Assembly (NCBI GenBank): GCA_020829485.1
Contig: JAIVFU010000072.1
Location: forward strand, 1-33,766
DNA: 33,766 bases
Reading direction: 5' to 3'
Origin: Nostoc sp. CHAB 5834
GTDB taxonomy: Bacteria; Cyanobacteriota; Cyanobacteriia; Cyanobacteriales; Nostocaceae
The translations under genes were made by a program, and so were the position numbers. Positions 25,029 through 33,654 of the stretch are shown in pieces; within the stretch, counting starts at the first letter, position 1; each line of letters starts with the position of its first letter. A model generated the notes under the pieces. It had not been told where the DNA came from, did no database searches, and saw only the letters and a program-made list of their open reading frames with translations.

Positions 25029-27362
25029 ATGAATTTTCTGGAAATCTTCAGCCTAAATACTTATCTCTGCCATTCCATGCTTACCCAATTTAGACAAATA
25101 TTTAACAAACAGTCGCCTTTAAAGTCTGTCCATGTTGTTAAGAATCGTCCCACCTCACTTACCCAGAAAACATTAATTAATATGGCACTGCGAGTAATGG
25201 CGGTGGTACTCGTGTCTGCTGGGGTGAGCTATATCCATGTCATGTCTCGTTTGGAAACCCAGACCCAAACGCAGCTAGAAAAGTACATTAGCGCACGGGG
25301 AGAGCAAGAAAGCAGCATCTTTCAACTTGCACAGGATAACCTCGCTTTGCTGCGCGATCGGCTTTTGCTGGAATTCAAACAACCAACTAATATTGATTTC
25401 CAGGCTGAATTTGAGCGGCAGTATTTTTCCTGGAACGATGGTACGCGACGCAATTTTCCTCAAAATCGACAGATCAAAGACTTTGATTCGACTCGATATG
25501 CGGGATTATTCATTGGTCGAAATGTGCAAATTACTGAAGAACTACAGCAACGCCTGTTCAGGGCTAACACACTAATTAGTGCCTACGCGTCTGCTTGGTC
25601 TAATAGGTTTGTCGATACCTATTTTGTGACACCAGAAAATGTATCGGTTTGCTACTGGAAACGGGTGCCGTTCGCGTTGCAGTCACCGTCCGATCTCTAT
25701 CATCCAAAAGAGGAATATTTCTATATTGCCGATCCTCAACATAACCCGTCTCGATCGCCGAAATGGACAGGTGTTTATCTTGATCCAAGTGTTAAGCTCT
25801 GGATGGTTTCAGCAATTGTACCTATCTATGAGGGCGATCGCTTCCTGGGTATTGTGGGACATGATGTGGTCTTAACCAAACTGATGGAGCATACGATTCA
25901 GGATCAATTACCAGGCACCTACAATCTAATTTTTCGCTCAGACGGTCGTTTAATTGTCCACCCCCACCGCACTGCGGAAATTCAGCAAGCTCAGGGTCAA
26001 CTCAAAATCGATGCAATTAACGATCCCCATCTCAACCGCATTTTTCAGCTAGTAACAAAAGCTAAACCCAAAACCCACATCCTTGAAAATAGCCAAGATC
26101 GTGAATACTTAGCAGTGACTCGCTTACAAGGCCCAGACTGGTATTTTGTCACAGTCTATCCGAAATCACTGCTAGCGGGGGCAGCATGGGATACGGCTCA
26201 ATTTATCTTAATATCCGGTGCAGTGGCGCTGCTGGTTGAAGTGTTGTTGCTCTTGTCGGTGTTGCAACAACAAATCGCTAAACCCCTCCAGCAATTAACC
26301 GCCGCTAGTAACCAAATTGCTAACGGTGATTTTGCGATCGATCTCGATACCACGCGACAGGATGAACTGGGAGGACTTGCTAGTTCTTTCAACAGTATGG
26401 CAAGTCAATTAAAGACTTCTTTCATCGAACTTGAACAGGTAAATAATGCGTTAGAGCTAAGGGTTGAGGAGCGGACAACAACATTACAAAAGACACTTGA
26501 AGAACTACGTCGGACTCAAGCCCAGATGATCCAGAGTGAAAAAATGTCAGCCTTGGGGCAACTAGTGGCAGGTGTGGCACATGAGATCAATAATCCTGTT
26601 AGCTTTATTCACGGCAACCTTACCTATGTACAAAATTATGCTCAAGATTTATTAGAATTTATTCAGCTTTATCAGTATCACTATCCCAATCCAGTCGCTG
26701 AAATTCAAGCTGAGGCTAAAAAATTGGATCTGGAATTTATTCGAGATGATCTGCCCAAAATGCTGTCTTCGATGGAAATTGGCACCAATCGCATTTGTGA
26801 AATTGTGTTATCACTTCGCAATTTCTCCCGTTTAGATGAAGCTGAATTTAAGGCGGTTGATATTCATGAGGGCATTGATAGTGCGTTATTAATTTTGCAA
26901 CATCGTTTGAAAGCCCAACCGCAGCGTCCAGCAATAGAAGTGGTAAAAAACTATGGTAACTTGCCTTTGGTGATCTGCTATCCCGGACAACTCAATCAGG
27001 TATTTATGAATATTCTGTCTAATGCGATTGATGCGTTAGAAGATGCAAATCAACAGCGCCCGCCTACAGAGATTGCTTCACATCCCAATACAATTTGGAT
27101 TCAGACTCAGTTAGTATCAGAAAACCAAATCATGATTGCGATCGCAGATAATGCTCTTGGAGTTCCAGACACAATTCTAACAAGATTATTTGACCCCTTT
27201 TTCACAACTAAAAATGTGGGTAAAGGAGCTGGATTAGGTTTATCTATCAGCTATCAAATTGTGACTGAACTACATCAAGGTAAACTTGATTGTAATTCCA
27301 TAGTAGGAAAGGGCACAGAATTTGTCGTAACCCTACCGATAAAAGCTAACTTAATAAGCTGA
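25029..27362 (+). CDS. Membrane sensor histidine kinase with Cache-like sensor and HAMP domain
   Basis: About 777 residues from the ATG at 25029; TTG at 25017 and ATG at 25077 are alternative starts, and no clear ribosome site decides. A first membrane helix lies near residues 50-72 (MALRVMAVVLVSAGVSYIHV). An extracytoplasmic double-Cache-like domain of about 310 residues follows, ending in DWYFVTVYPKSLLAG. A second helix is at about 391-414, then HAMP (about 412-465) with a DELGGLASSFNSMA signature, then a coiled coil. The transmitter has His518 in GVAHEINNP, an N box in QVFMNILSNAIDAL, G1 IADNALGV (Asp707) and KGAGLGLSIS. The transmitter resembles those of the two kinases upstream. Cache domains usually bind small extracellular ligands. 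The first G1 glycine is Ala709. The gene starts 25 bp after kinase 2, so co-transcription is likely. Confidence 0.9.
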   Translation: MNFLEIFSLNTYLCHSMLTQFRQIFNKQSPLKSVHVVKNRPTSLTQKTLINMALRVMAVVLVSAGVSYIHVMSRLETQTQTQLEKYISARGEQESSIFQLAQDNLALLRDRLLLEFKQPTNIDFQAEFERQYFSWNDGTRRNFPQNRQIKDFDSTRYAGLFIGRNVQITEELQQRLFRANTLISAYASAWSNRFVDTYFVTPENVSVCYWKRVPFALQSPSDLYHPKEEYFYIADPQHNPSRSPKWTGVYLDPSVKLWMVSAIVPIYEGDRFLGIVGHDVVLTKLMEHTIQDQLPGTYNLIFRSDGRLIVHPHRTAEIQQAQGQLKIDAINDPHLNRIFQLVTKAKPKTHILENSQDREYLAVTRLQGPDWYFVTVYPKSLLAGAAWDTAQFILISGAVALLVEVLLLLSVLQQQIAKPLQQLTAASNQIANGDFAIDLDTTRQDELGGLASSFNSMASQLKTSFIELEQVNNALELRVEERTTTLQKTLEELRRTQAQMIQSEKMSALGQLVAGVAHEINNPVSFIHGNLTYVQNYAQDLLEFIQLYQYHYPNPVAEIQAEAKKLDLEFIRDDLPKMLSSMEIGTNRICEIVLSLRNFSRLDEAEFKAVDIHEGIDSALLILQHRLKAQPQRPAIEVVKNYGNLPLVICYPGQLNQVFMNILSNAIDALEDANQQRPPTEIASHPNTIWIQTQLVSENQIMIAIADNALGVPDTILTRLFDPFFTTKNVGKGAGLGLSISYQIVTELHQGKLDCNSIVGKGTEFVVTLPIKANLIS

Positions 27363-27419
27363 TGCGCGTCTAAACTATATAAACACGATGTCGTTAACTG
27401 TTGACTGTTGACGGGTTTT

Positions 27420-27482
27420 CAGTCATCAGTCATCAGTCATCAGTCATCAGTCATCAGTCATCAGTCATCAGTCATCAGTCAT
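27420..27482. repeat. STRR: nine tandem copies of the heptamer CAGTCAT
   Basis: Nine exact copies of CAGTCAT run without interruption (63 bp). They lie between the converging ends of the histidine kinase gene and fabD, starting 58 bp after the kinase stop. Short tandemly repeated repetitive heptamers are a known feature of heterocystous cyanobacteria. Confidence 0.95.
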
Positions 27483-27493
27483 CGCATAAAGAA

Positions 27494-28375
27494 TTAATCA
27501 GGCAAATCAGCAACACTCTGGATATTTTTTAATATTAAGTCAGGGCTACTACGTTTAATTAAACCAGTTAGCACTTTACCAGGGCCAATTTCTATTACTC
27601 GCTCAATTCCGTTGGCTGGTAATTGCAGACAAATTTCTCGCCATCTTACAGAACCAGTCATTTGTTTATTTAGGCGCTGCTTTAAAATCTCGGCATCAAT
27701 AGACGCAATTGGTTCTACATTAGACAACACTGGCACAGTAGCTGGCTGAAATTCCACGGATTCTAGAATGTCTTGGAATTCCGCAGCTGCTGGTGCTATT
27801 AAATGTGAATGAAATGCTCCAGAAACTTTTAAGGGAATAGCCCGCTTTGCTTTAACTTGAGTCATTACCGCTTGTACAGCTTCAGTCGTGCCTGAAATTA
27901 CCACCTGGGCCGAACTATTATCATTTGCTATTACCACATCAGGCATTTGAGCAATGACTTTTTCTAACTGTTCGCAATCAAAGTTCATCAAAGCCGCCAT
28001 CATCCCACCGACGGCACTATCCATGAGTTCTGCACGGCGCTTTACTAGATATAAACCAACTGACCACTCAAAGACACCCGCTATATAAAGGGCAGTATAT
28101 TCTCCCAAACTGTGACCAGCAACTAAATCTGGCTTGTGTCCTCGTTCCCGAAGCAGGTCAGCAAGAATGCTTTCAACAACATAAAGACTTGGCTGAGTGT
28201 ATAGCGTCTGTGATAACTTTTCTTCTTCGTTTTTACAGGTTTCGGTTATAGACCAGCCCAAAATCTCCTCAGCTTTGGCAAGCTTATCTTTAGCCGATGG
28301 TATATCTAATAAATCCATTCCCATTCCCAGCGCTTGGGAACCTTGTCCGGGAAACACCCATGCAGTTTTTGTCAT
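27494..28375 (-). CDS. fabD: Malonyl-CoA:ACP transacylase
   Basis: A 293-residue protein that moves malonyl from CoA to acyl carrier protein, supplying the elongation unit of type II fatty-acid synthesis in the cytosol. The N-terminal FPGQGSQALGMG (8-19) forms the oxyanion loop, GHSLGE (87-92) holds nucleophile Ser89, KRRAELM follows, and the catalytic His is in SGAFHSHLIAPA. The length is normal. It starts at ATG 28375, 88 bp after the fabH stop, with heptad repeats in the spacer. Upstream in the same direction are fabH and plsX, so the three form an operon-like series. On its 3' side it converges with the histidine kinase gene. Confidence 0.96.
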   Translation of the reverse strand: MTKTAWVFPGQGSQALGMGMDLLDIPSAKDKLAKAEEILGWSITETCKNEEEKLSQTLYTQPSLYVVESILADLLRERGHKPDLVAGHSLGEYTALYIAGVFEWSVGLYLVKRRAELMDSAVGGMMAALMNFDCEQLEKVIAQMPDVVIANDNSSAQVVISGTTEAVQAVMTQVKAKRAIPLKVSGAFHSHLIAPAAAEFQDILESVEFQPATVPVLSNVEPIASIDAEILKQRLNKQMTGSVRWREICLQLPANGIERVIEIGPGKVLTGLIKRSSPDLILKNIQSVADLPD

Positions 28376-28376
28376 T

Positions 28377-28457
28377 TGTCAATAGTCAGTGGTCATTGGT
28401 CATTTGTCATTTGTCATTGGTCATTCACAAAGGACAAATGACTAATGACTAATGACA
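28377..28457. repeat. Heptad repeat hairpin between fabD and fabH
   Basis: Units of the type GTCATTT/GGTCATT are repeated on the left side (28393-28427). Their complements, as in GACAAATGACTAATGAC, follow on the right (28434-28457). The two sides would pair to a long imperfect hairpin that fills nearly the whole spacer. It resembles the STRR at 27420-27482 in composition. Confidence 0.75.
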
Positions 28458-28463
28458 AAATAT

Positions 28464-29456
28464 TTACCTTCCCCATTGGAAAATTGCCGCACCCCAGGTA
28501 AGACCGGCACCAAAGCCGGATGTAGCAACTATGTCATTGGGTTTAATTTTCCCTTGGCGTACTGCTTCATCTAAGGCTAACGGGATGGAAGCAGCTGAAG
28601 TATTGCCATACTGGGCAAGATTACTTATAACTTTCTGTTCTGGGACATTCAGCCGTTGGGCAACAGCATCAATAATTCGCTGATTGGCTTGATGCAATAG
28701 CAGCCAATCTATTTGCTCAACGCTGAGATTGGCTTGAAACAAGGCTTTATCAATGATTTCTGGCACTTTTTGGACAGCAAAGCGGTAGACTTCTTTGCCG
28801 TTCATCGTAATCGGTTGGTAAGTGCCTTTTGTAATATTTACATTAGGGAGCAGTTCTTGGGAAGCGCCTGCATAAGCAAGGTTGAGGTAATGGTTTTGAG
28901 TACCATCACTTTTAAGGGCAAATCCTAATAAGCGATCGCTTTTGTCAGCCTGTAATACTACTGCCCCTGCACCATCACCAAATAATACACAAGTGCGCCG
29001 ATCTTCCCAATCTACCCACCGAGACAGGATATCTGCCCCAATCAACAATACATTTTTATATACACCTGTTCTAATGTATTGGGCTGCTGTAACCAGACCA
29101 AACACGAAGCCAGAGCAGGCTGCTGTTAAGTCAAAGGCTACTGCGTTAGTGGCTCCCAATTGCGCCTGTACTTGACAAGCACTACCAAACAAATCATCAG
29201 GGGTGGAAGTCGCCAGCAGAATTAGGTCTAGGTCTTCTGGTTTAATTCCCGAAGCTGCGATCGCATTACGGCTGGCGGCAGTAGCTAGCACACTCAAGGA
29301 CTCAGATGGCAGCGCTAATCGCCGTTGACGAATTCCGGTTCTCGTGGCAATCCACTCATCTGATGTTTCAACTACTTCACTCAATATCTGGTTGTGTAGG
29401 GAAGTTGCTGGTACTGCCGAGCCACTTCCGGTAATTGCTACGCCTAAGTTTTGCAC
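28464..29456 (-). CDS. fabH: 3-oxoacyl-ACP synthase III (KAS III)
   Basis: A 330-residue condensing enzyme that joins acetyl-CoA with malonyl-ACP to start fatty-acid synthesis. The active-site Cys114 lies in LTAACSGF, the catalytic His in LLHQANQRI and the Asn in QYGNTSAAS; DEWIATRTGIRQRR near residues 33-46 is the usual N-terminal signature. The length is normal. The start is GTG at 29456 (MQNLGVAITGSG). The 122-bp spacer to plsX upstream and the 88-bp spacer to fabD downstream are both made of heptad repeats. Confidence 0.96.
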   Translation of the reverse strand: MQNLGVAITGSGSAVPATSLHNQILSEVVETSDEWIATRTGIRQRRLALPSESLSVLATAASRNAIAASGIKPEDLDLILLATSTPDDLFGSACQVQAQLGATNAVAFDLTAACSGFVFGLVTAAQYIRTGVYKNVLLIGADILSRWVDWEDRRTCVLFGDGAGAVVLQADKSDRLLGFALKSDGTQNHYLNLAYAGASQELLPNVNITKGTYQPITMNGKEVYRFAVQKVPEIIDKALFQANLSVEQIDWLLLHQANQRIIDAVAQRLNVPEQKVISNLAQYGNTSAASIPLALDEAVRQGKIKPNDIVATSGFGAGLTWGAAIFQWGR

Positions 29457-29483
29457 TCCTAATCTCCCAAGCTATCAGCTTTT

Positions 29484-29580
29484 TGTCTTTTGTCATTTGA
29501 TCCTTTGTCATTTGTCCTTTGTCATTTGTCCTTTGCCAGTTGTCCAAAGTCCAATTGCAAATGACTAATGACCAATGACT
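29484..29580. repeat. Heptad repeat hairpin between fabH and plsX
   Basis: Repeats of TTTGTCATTTGTCC type on the left (29484-29540) and complementary CAAATGACTAATGACC on the right (29558-29580) form an imperfect hairpin. It overlaps the plsX stop codon by a couple of bases. It is the third cluster of this repeat type in about 2.2 kb. Confidence 0.75.
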
Positions 29581-30601
29581 AACCGCTCTCGCGCTCTAGG
29601 ATATATTGGGACTGAATTCGTTGTACCACTTGGTTGTCAACGGCTTCTTTGGCCATACGAATTGCATTAAAAATTGAAGGAGCTTGGGAGCTACCGTGAC
29701 CGATAAAACAGACTCCTGCCACGCCTAGCAGCAATGCACCGCCATGTTCTGCGTGATCCATGCGCTGCTTAATCCGCTTCAGGTTTGGTTTTAAGAGTGC
29801 TGAACCGATTTGACCGTGTAATCCTTGGGGTAATTCTTCCCGCAGAATTTGCAGAATCACTTCTCCGACTGCTTCGGCAAATTTTAATAATACATTCCCC
29901 ACAAAGCCATCGCAGACAATTACATCAAAGCGGCCGGAAAGCACATCACGCCCTTCGGCATTGCCAATAAAATTTATTTGAGAATTTTCGCGGAGCATTT
30001 GGTGAGCGCGGACGGCTGCATCATTGCCCTTAGACTCTTCTTCACCGATATTCAACAAACCTACCTTCGGTTCAGTTGTACCTAAAACATATTGACTGTA
30101 AGCCGATCCCATGACGGCAAACTGCTCTAAAAACTTCGGACGGCAATCTACATTCGCGCCGACATCAAGTACCAATACTGGCTTACCAGCAATAATTGTG
30201 GGAAAAACAGTCCCTATGGCTGGGCGGTCAATTCCCGGCAATCGTCCTAAGCGGAGCAAAGCTGATGCCATTGCTGCCCCAGAGTGACCCGCAGAAAACA
30301 CGGCATCTGCTTTTTGCTGCTTGACTAAATCCATCGCCACATTGATAGAAGCCTTGCGTTTGCGTCTAACTGCATTTAAAGGCTCCTCATCCATAGCGAT
30401 CGCTTCCTGTGCAGTCACGATCTCCACCTGCCCTAAATTCGTTTTTGGCGGCAAGGCAGCTTCTATTTGTTGAGGATCACCAACTAGTAATATATCTACA
30501 CCCAATTCTTCCCTTGCTCGCAATGCGCCAGCAACGATTTCACCGGGTGCGTGATCCCCCCCCATTGCGTCAATTGCGATCCTTACGCGAGTCGATCCCA
30601 T
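29579..30601 (-). CDS. plsX: Phosphate acyltransferase PlsX
   Basis: A 340-residue cytosolic, membrane-associated enzyme that converts acyl-ACP to acyl-phosphate, the donor for the first acylation of glycerol-3-phosphate. The N-terminal RIAIDAMGGDHAPGEIVAGA is the family signature; other conserved parts are SAGHSGAAMASALLRLGRLPGIDRPAI, LDVGANVDCRPKFLEQFA, NIGEEESKGN, and CDGFVGNVLLKFAEA. The length is normal, from ATG at 30601. It leads the plsX-fabH-fabD series. About 300 bp of repeat-rich sequence separates it from the real end of pepA. Confidence 0.96.
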   Translation of the reverse strand: MGSTRVRIAIDAMGGDHAPGEIVAGALRAREELGVDILLVGDPQQIEAALPPKTNLGQVEIVTAQEAIAMDEEPLNAVRRKRKASINVAMDLVKQQKADAVFSAGHSGAAMASALLRLGRLPGIDRPAIGTVFPTIIAGKPVLVLDVGANVDCRPKFLEQFAVMGSAYSQYVLGTTEPKVGLLNIGEEESKGNDAAVRAHQMLRENSQINFIGNAEGRDVLSGRFDVIVCDGFVGNVLLKFAEAVGEVILQILREELPQGLHGQIGSALLKPNLKRIKQRMDHAEHGGALLLGVAGVCFIGHGSSQAPSIFNAIRMAKEAVDNQVVQRIQSQYILERESG

Positions 30602-30738
30602 TGCTCACAGTTTCTAGAAACCTTACAAATTTTACCAGATGGCAAAGCCCGAAAAAGCTTAACTTTCTGACCGCCAAATTATTTCTGTTACTATTGCAAC
30701 AATTTTTGCTGGCAAGCTCAAGATAGCACGAATTGTTT

Positions 30739-30907
<169 letters not shown>

Positions 30908-32359
30908 TAGCGTCCGAACGCCGTAGCCGGTTGCCCCCACACTGTCGTAGCCATTTTCTTTATCTGTCCACACAGGGCCAGCAATATCTAAGTGCGCCCA
31001 AGGTGTATCTTTGACGAATTGCTTAAGGAAAAGGGCGGCGGTAATAGAACCACCTGGGCGCGGGCCGGTATTTTTCATGTCCGCAATGCCTGACTTTAGC
31101 CCTTCAAAATATTTTTCTTCCATTGGCATCCGCCAAATCTTTTCTCCTGAAGTTTGGGCAGCTTTCTCTAACTGGGAAGCTACAGCATCATCTGGAGTGT
31201 ACAAACCAGCAATATCCTCACCCAAGGCTATGACGTTAGCGCCGGTCAGGGTGGCTAAATCCACGATCGCATCTAATCCCAATTTGTCAGCATACACTAA
31301 GGCATCTGCTAGGGTTAAACGCCCTTCAGCATCGGTGTTGTTAACTTCGATTGTTTTGCCGTTTGATGCGGTAAGAATGTCTCCAGGGTGCATAGCGCGA
31401 CCGCTAATCATGTTTTCAGCCACCGCCGAGATGAAGTGAACCTCAACATCTGGCTTAATTTGAGCAATTGCTTTTGCCGCGCCCAAGATAGCAGCTGCAC
31501 CGCCCATATCCATTTTCATGGTTTCGATGCCGCTACCTGCACCTTTAATGTTGAGTCCACCGGAATCGAAGGTTACACCTTTACCAATAATTGCTAATTT
31601 CCTTTTGGGTGTACCTTCTGGCTTGTAAGTCAGGTGAATGAATTTAGGTGGCAACTCGGAAGCTTGCGCTACTCCCAAAAAAGCACCCATACCCAACTTT
31701 TCACAGTCTTCTCTTTCCAGAATTTTTACTTGTAAACCGTGATCCTTTGCGATCGCTTGAGCAGTTTCTGCCATAGTAATTGGTGTTACTGCATTAGCTG
31801 GTGCTGCTACTAACTCCCGTGCCAAGTTTACCCCTGACACAATTTGATTGGCGCGGGTGATGGCTGCTTCTTGTCCACCGAATCCTAGTAAATCTACGGT
31901 TTCTATTTGTGAACCTTTATCTTCTGGTTCTGATTTAAAGCGAATATCTTGGTAAAGCGCCAATTCTACACCTTCTGCGAGCGCTTGGGCGCTTGCAGCT
32001 GGATCGTTATTCCACAATGGGAAATTAAATCCCAAAATTTTGCTTTTTTGCTTTTTTGCCACTCTGGCTACAGCAGCAGCAGCGCGTCGCAAAGTGTCGA
32101 GTTTTAGTTCATCTGGTTTACCTAAGCCTACCAAAATCAATTTCCGCACTGGGCTACCAGGATTCACACGAGTGAAGATAGTACTATTGGCTTTACCTTT
32201 AAATTCTTCTTCAGCAATTAGTTCTTTTAATACCCCGGAAAACTTTTGATCTAAAGTTGCCAATTCTCCAGTTAACTCTACTGCATCTTCAAATAATCCA
32301 ATTGCCAAACTATCGCCTGCCCACTCTAGCAAAGGCTTATCACTAGGTTGAATTGTCAT
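30908..32359 (-). CDS. pepA: Leucyl aminopeptidase (M17 family), 3' end disrupted
   Basis: A di-metal aminopeptidase that releases N-terminal residues from peptides in the cytosol. Residues 1-484 are intact: KGVTFDSGG with metal ligands Lys260 and Asp265, MDMGGAA, and [17 protein letters not shown] with Asp343, Glu345 and Arg347. The usual family end after GYGVRTL is a short tail of about 7 residues (total about 490). Here the reading frame enters the 76-nt homopolymer right after Leu484 and then stays open by chance through intergenic repeats to 30659, giving a spurious 566-residue product. The natural last codons and stop are missing from this sequence. ATG at 32359 is the start. It reads in the same direction as plsX-fabH-fabD. 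Confidence 0.92.
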
Positions 32360-32822
32360 GTTGGGATTTTGTGTAAATATTCCTTCTTGTACCAGTATTG
32401 CTCAAAATTCTGGTTTCATGGTGAGGGGAATGGGCATGGGGTATTGGGTATGGGGCATGGGGGAGTAGGAAGCAGTAGCTATAATTTAATTTGGTATAAA
32501 TAGCACTCTTGAATGAGTCTTTGATACTCATTAATCCACCTCAGTAGTTATATTTTAGTGCTGAGAGTGTCAATCGATATACTGTTGAAAATACTTTCAA
32601 GCATAACTATTTGATTAGGCTTTTTGCGATCGCAACACCTTGCCCCTACATAAATGTTAATTTATTTGCTAAATAATTGACACTTTTTTTTTCAGTAGTG
32701 TATTTTAGTGTATATGCGGTGTGTTACAACTGATCGCTGCATCTTGGATAAATCTTGAAAAGTTTATAACGAAAGTTGTGATGCCTTTAATTAGTGCTAT
32801 TTTTTACTCTCGTTATAAAATA

Positions 32823-32896
32823 TTCAAAACCTTGTTTATACCTACTTAGTTGCAAACAAAAATTTTTTATTTCGGTTAATAAAACAAGGTTTTGAA
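32823..32896. repeat. 15-bp perfect inverted repeat with 44-nt loop
   Basis: TTCAAAACCTTGTTT (32823-32837) and AAACAAGGTTTTGAA (32882-32896) are exact reverse complements. The right arm ends 130 bp before the start codon of the secreted protein gene. It could be a pair of regulator sites, a leader-RNA stem or the ends of a 74-bp MITE. Confidence 0.65.
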
Positions 32897-33011
32897 CAAG
32901 ATTCAACGCCAACATCTTTTTCTCTTACCAGAGAAATAAAAGAGTGTTAAATAACTTTACAATGTGTTACCGAACAGGACGTATCTTCTCTGCCACTCTT
33001 TAACGAAATTT

Positions 33012-33016
33012 AGGAG
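33012..33016 (+). promoter_or_regulatory. Shine-Dalgarno sequence deciding the start of the secreted protein
   Basis: AGGAG at 33012-33016 lies 10 nt before ATG 33027. It supports this start over a GTG at 32964 in the same frame; the shorter product begins with a clean signal peptide. Confidence 0.75.
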
Positions 33017-33026
33017 ACTCATTTTT

Positions 33027-33641
33027 ATGAAGACAATCAGACTTTTAAAATATTTTCTCTTGCCTATATCTTCTTTACTACTCTTGACAACTATATTAAG
33101 CCTTACAGTAAGAGCACAATCGCAGCGTGCTTTTACTGGTGGTAGTACTTCTGGATATGTTGATCGTAGTGGTATTAATATTCTTCTAGGTTTTAACCCA
33201 GACAAATCCTGTAGTGTACTTATGTCAGATTTGAGTAACTTCCTTTTGTATCCTAACAATCAAGTTACAATACGTCACTTAACAAATTACCAAACTGTTA
33301 ATAATTCCTTTGGTGGCTATACAGCAGCAAGGTTGAGTAAAGACATATATGGAAATTTCATTGGATCGGATAATCGACTACTCAGTACAAGGACTTTGAC
33401 TCTTGATGCTCCTACTTTTGATCCTAACTATCCTAGTTTTGGAGGAGGACGATCTCAGCCGTTTGACGTGCAACAACCCGATCCAATATCTTATAAGATA
33501 GATCCAGTGAGAAGAAATATCATTTTCAATGGGCAATACGGGCCTTACAACATGACTTGTCTTGATGATAAGTTCGCAATTGTCAACACAGGCGATAGCA
33601 TAGAAACCTTTACATTTTTTAAATCCACAGGACCTAAGTAA
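33027..33641 (+). CDS. Secreted protein of unknown function
   Basis: A 204-residue protein starting MKTIRLLKYFLLP, with a strong hydrophobic stretch (FLLPISSLLLLTTILSLTV) and a probable signal-peptidase cleavage after VRA, before QSQRAFTGG. The mature part of about 175 residues is rich in Asn, Ser, Gly and aromatic residues and has two cysteines (in KSCSVLMSD and NMTCLDDKF) that could form a disulfide. I recognise no family. It is expected in the periplasm or outside the cell. It stands alone, with a long inverted repeat in its upstream region and a transposase fragment converging on it from the 3' side. Confidence 0.75.
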   Translation: MKTIRLLKYFLLPISSLLLLTTILSLTVRAQSQRAFTGGSTSGYVDRSGINILLGFNPDKSCSVLMSDLSNFLLYPNNQVTIRHLTNYQTVNNSFGGYTAARLSKDIYGNFIGSDNRLLSTRTLTLDAPTFDPNYPSFGGGRSQPFDVQQPDPISYKIDPVRRNIIFNGQYGPYNMTCLDDKFAIVNTGDSIETFTFFKSTGPK

Positions 33642-33654
33642 CGCGATGTGCAAC

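Larger units (their letters stand above)
32360..33026. other. Divergent intergenic region between pepA and the secreted protein gene
   Basis: About 670 bases without a gene. Positions 32420-32470 hold G-rich repeat sequence (GGGCATGGGGTATTGGG type). A HIP1 octamer GCGATCGC lies near 32627. A long-distance 15-bp inverted repeat is at 32823-32896. It must carry both promoters, but no clear boxes were recognised. Confidence 0.5.

Noticed and set aside
27420..27482. Regular short repeats that could suggest a CRISPR array.
   Set aside because: The heptamers are directly adjacent without spacers, and no cas genes are present; this is an STRR.
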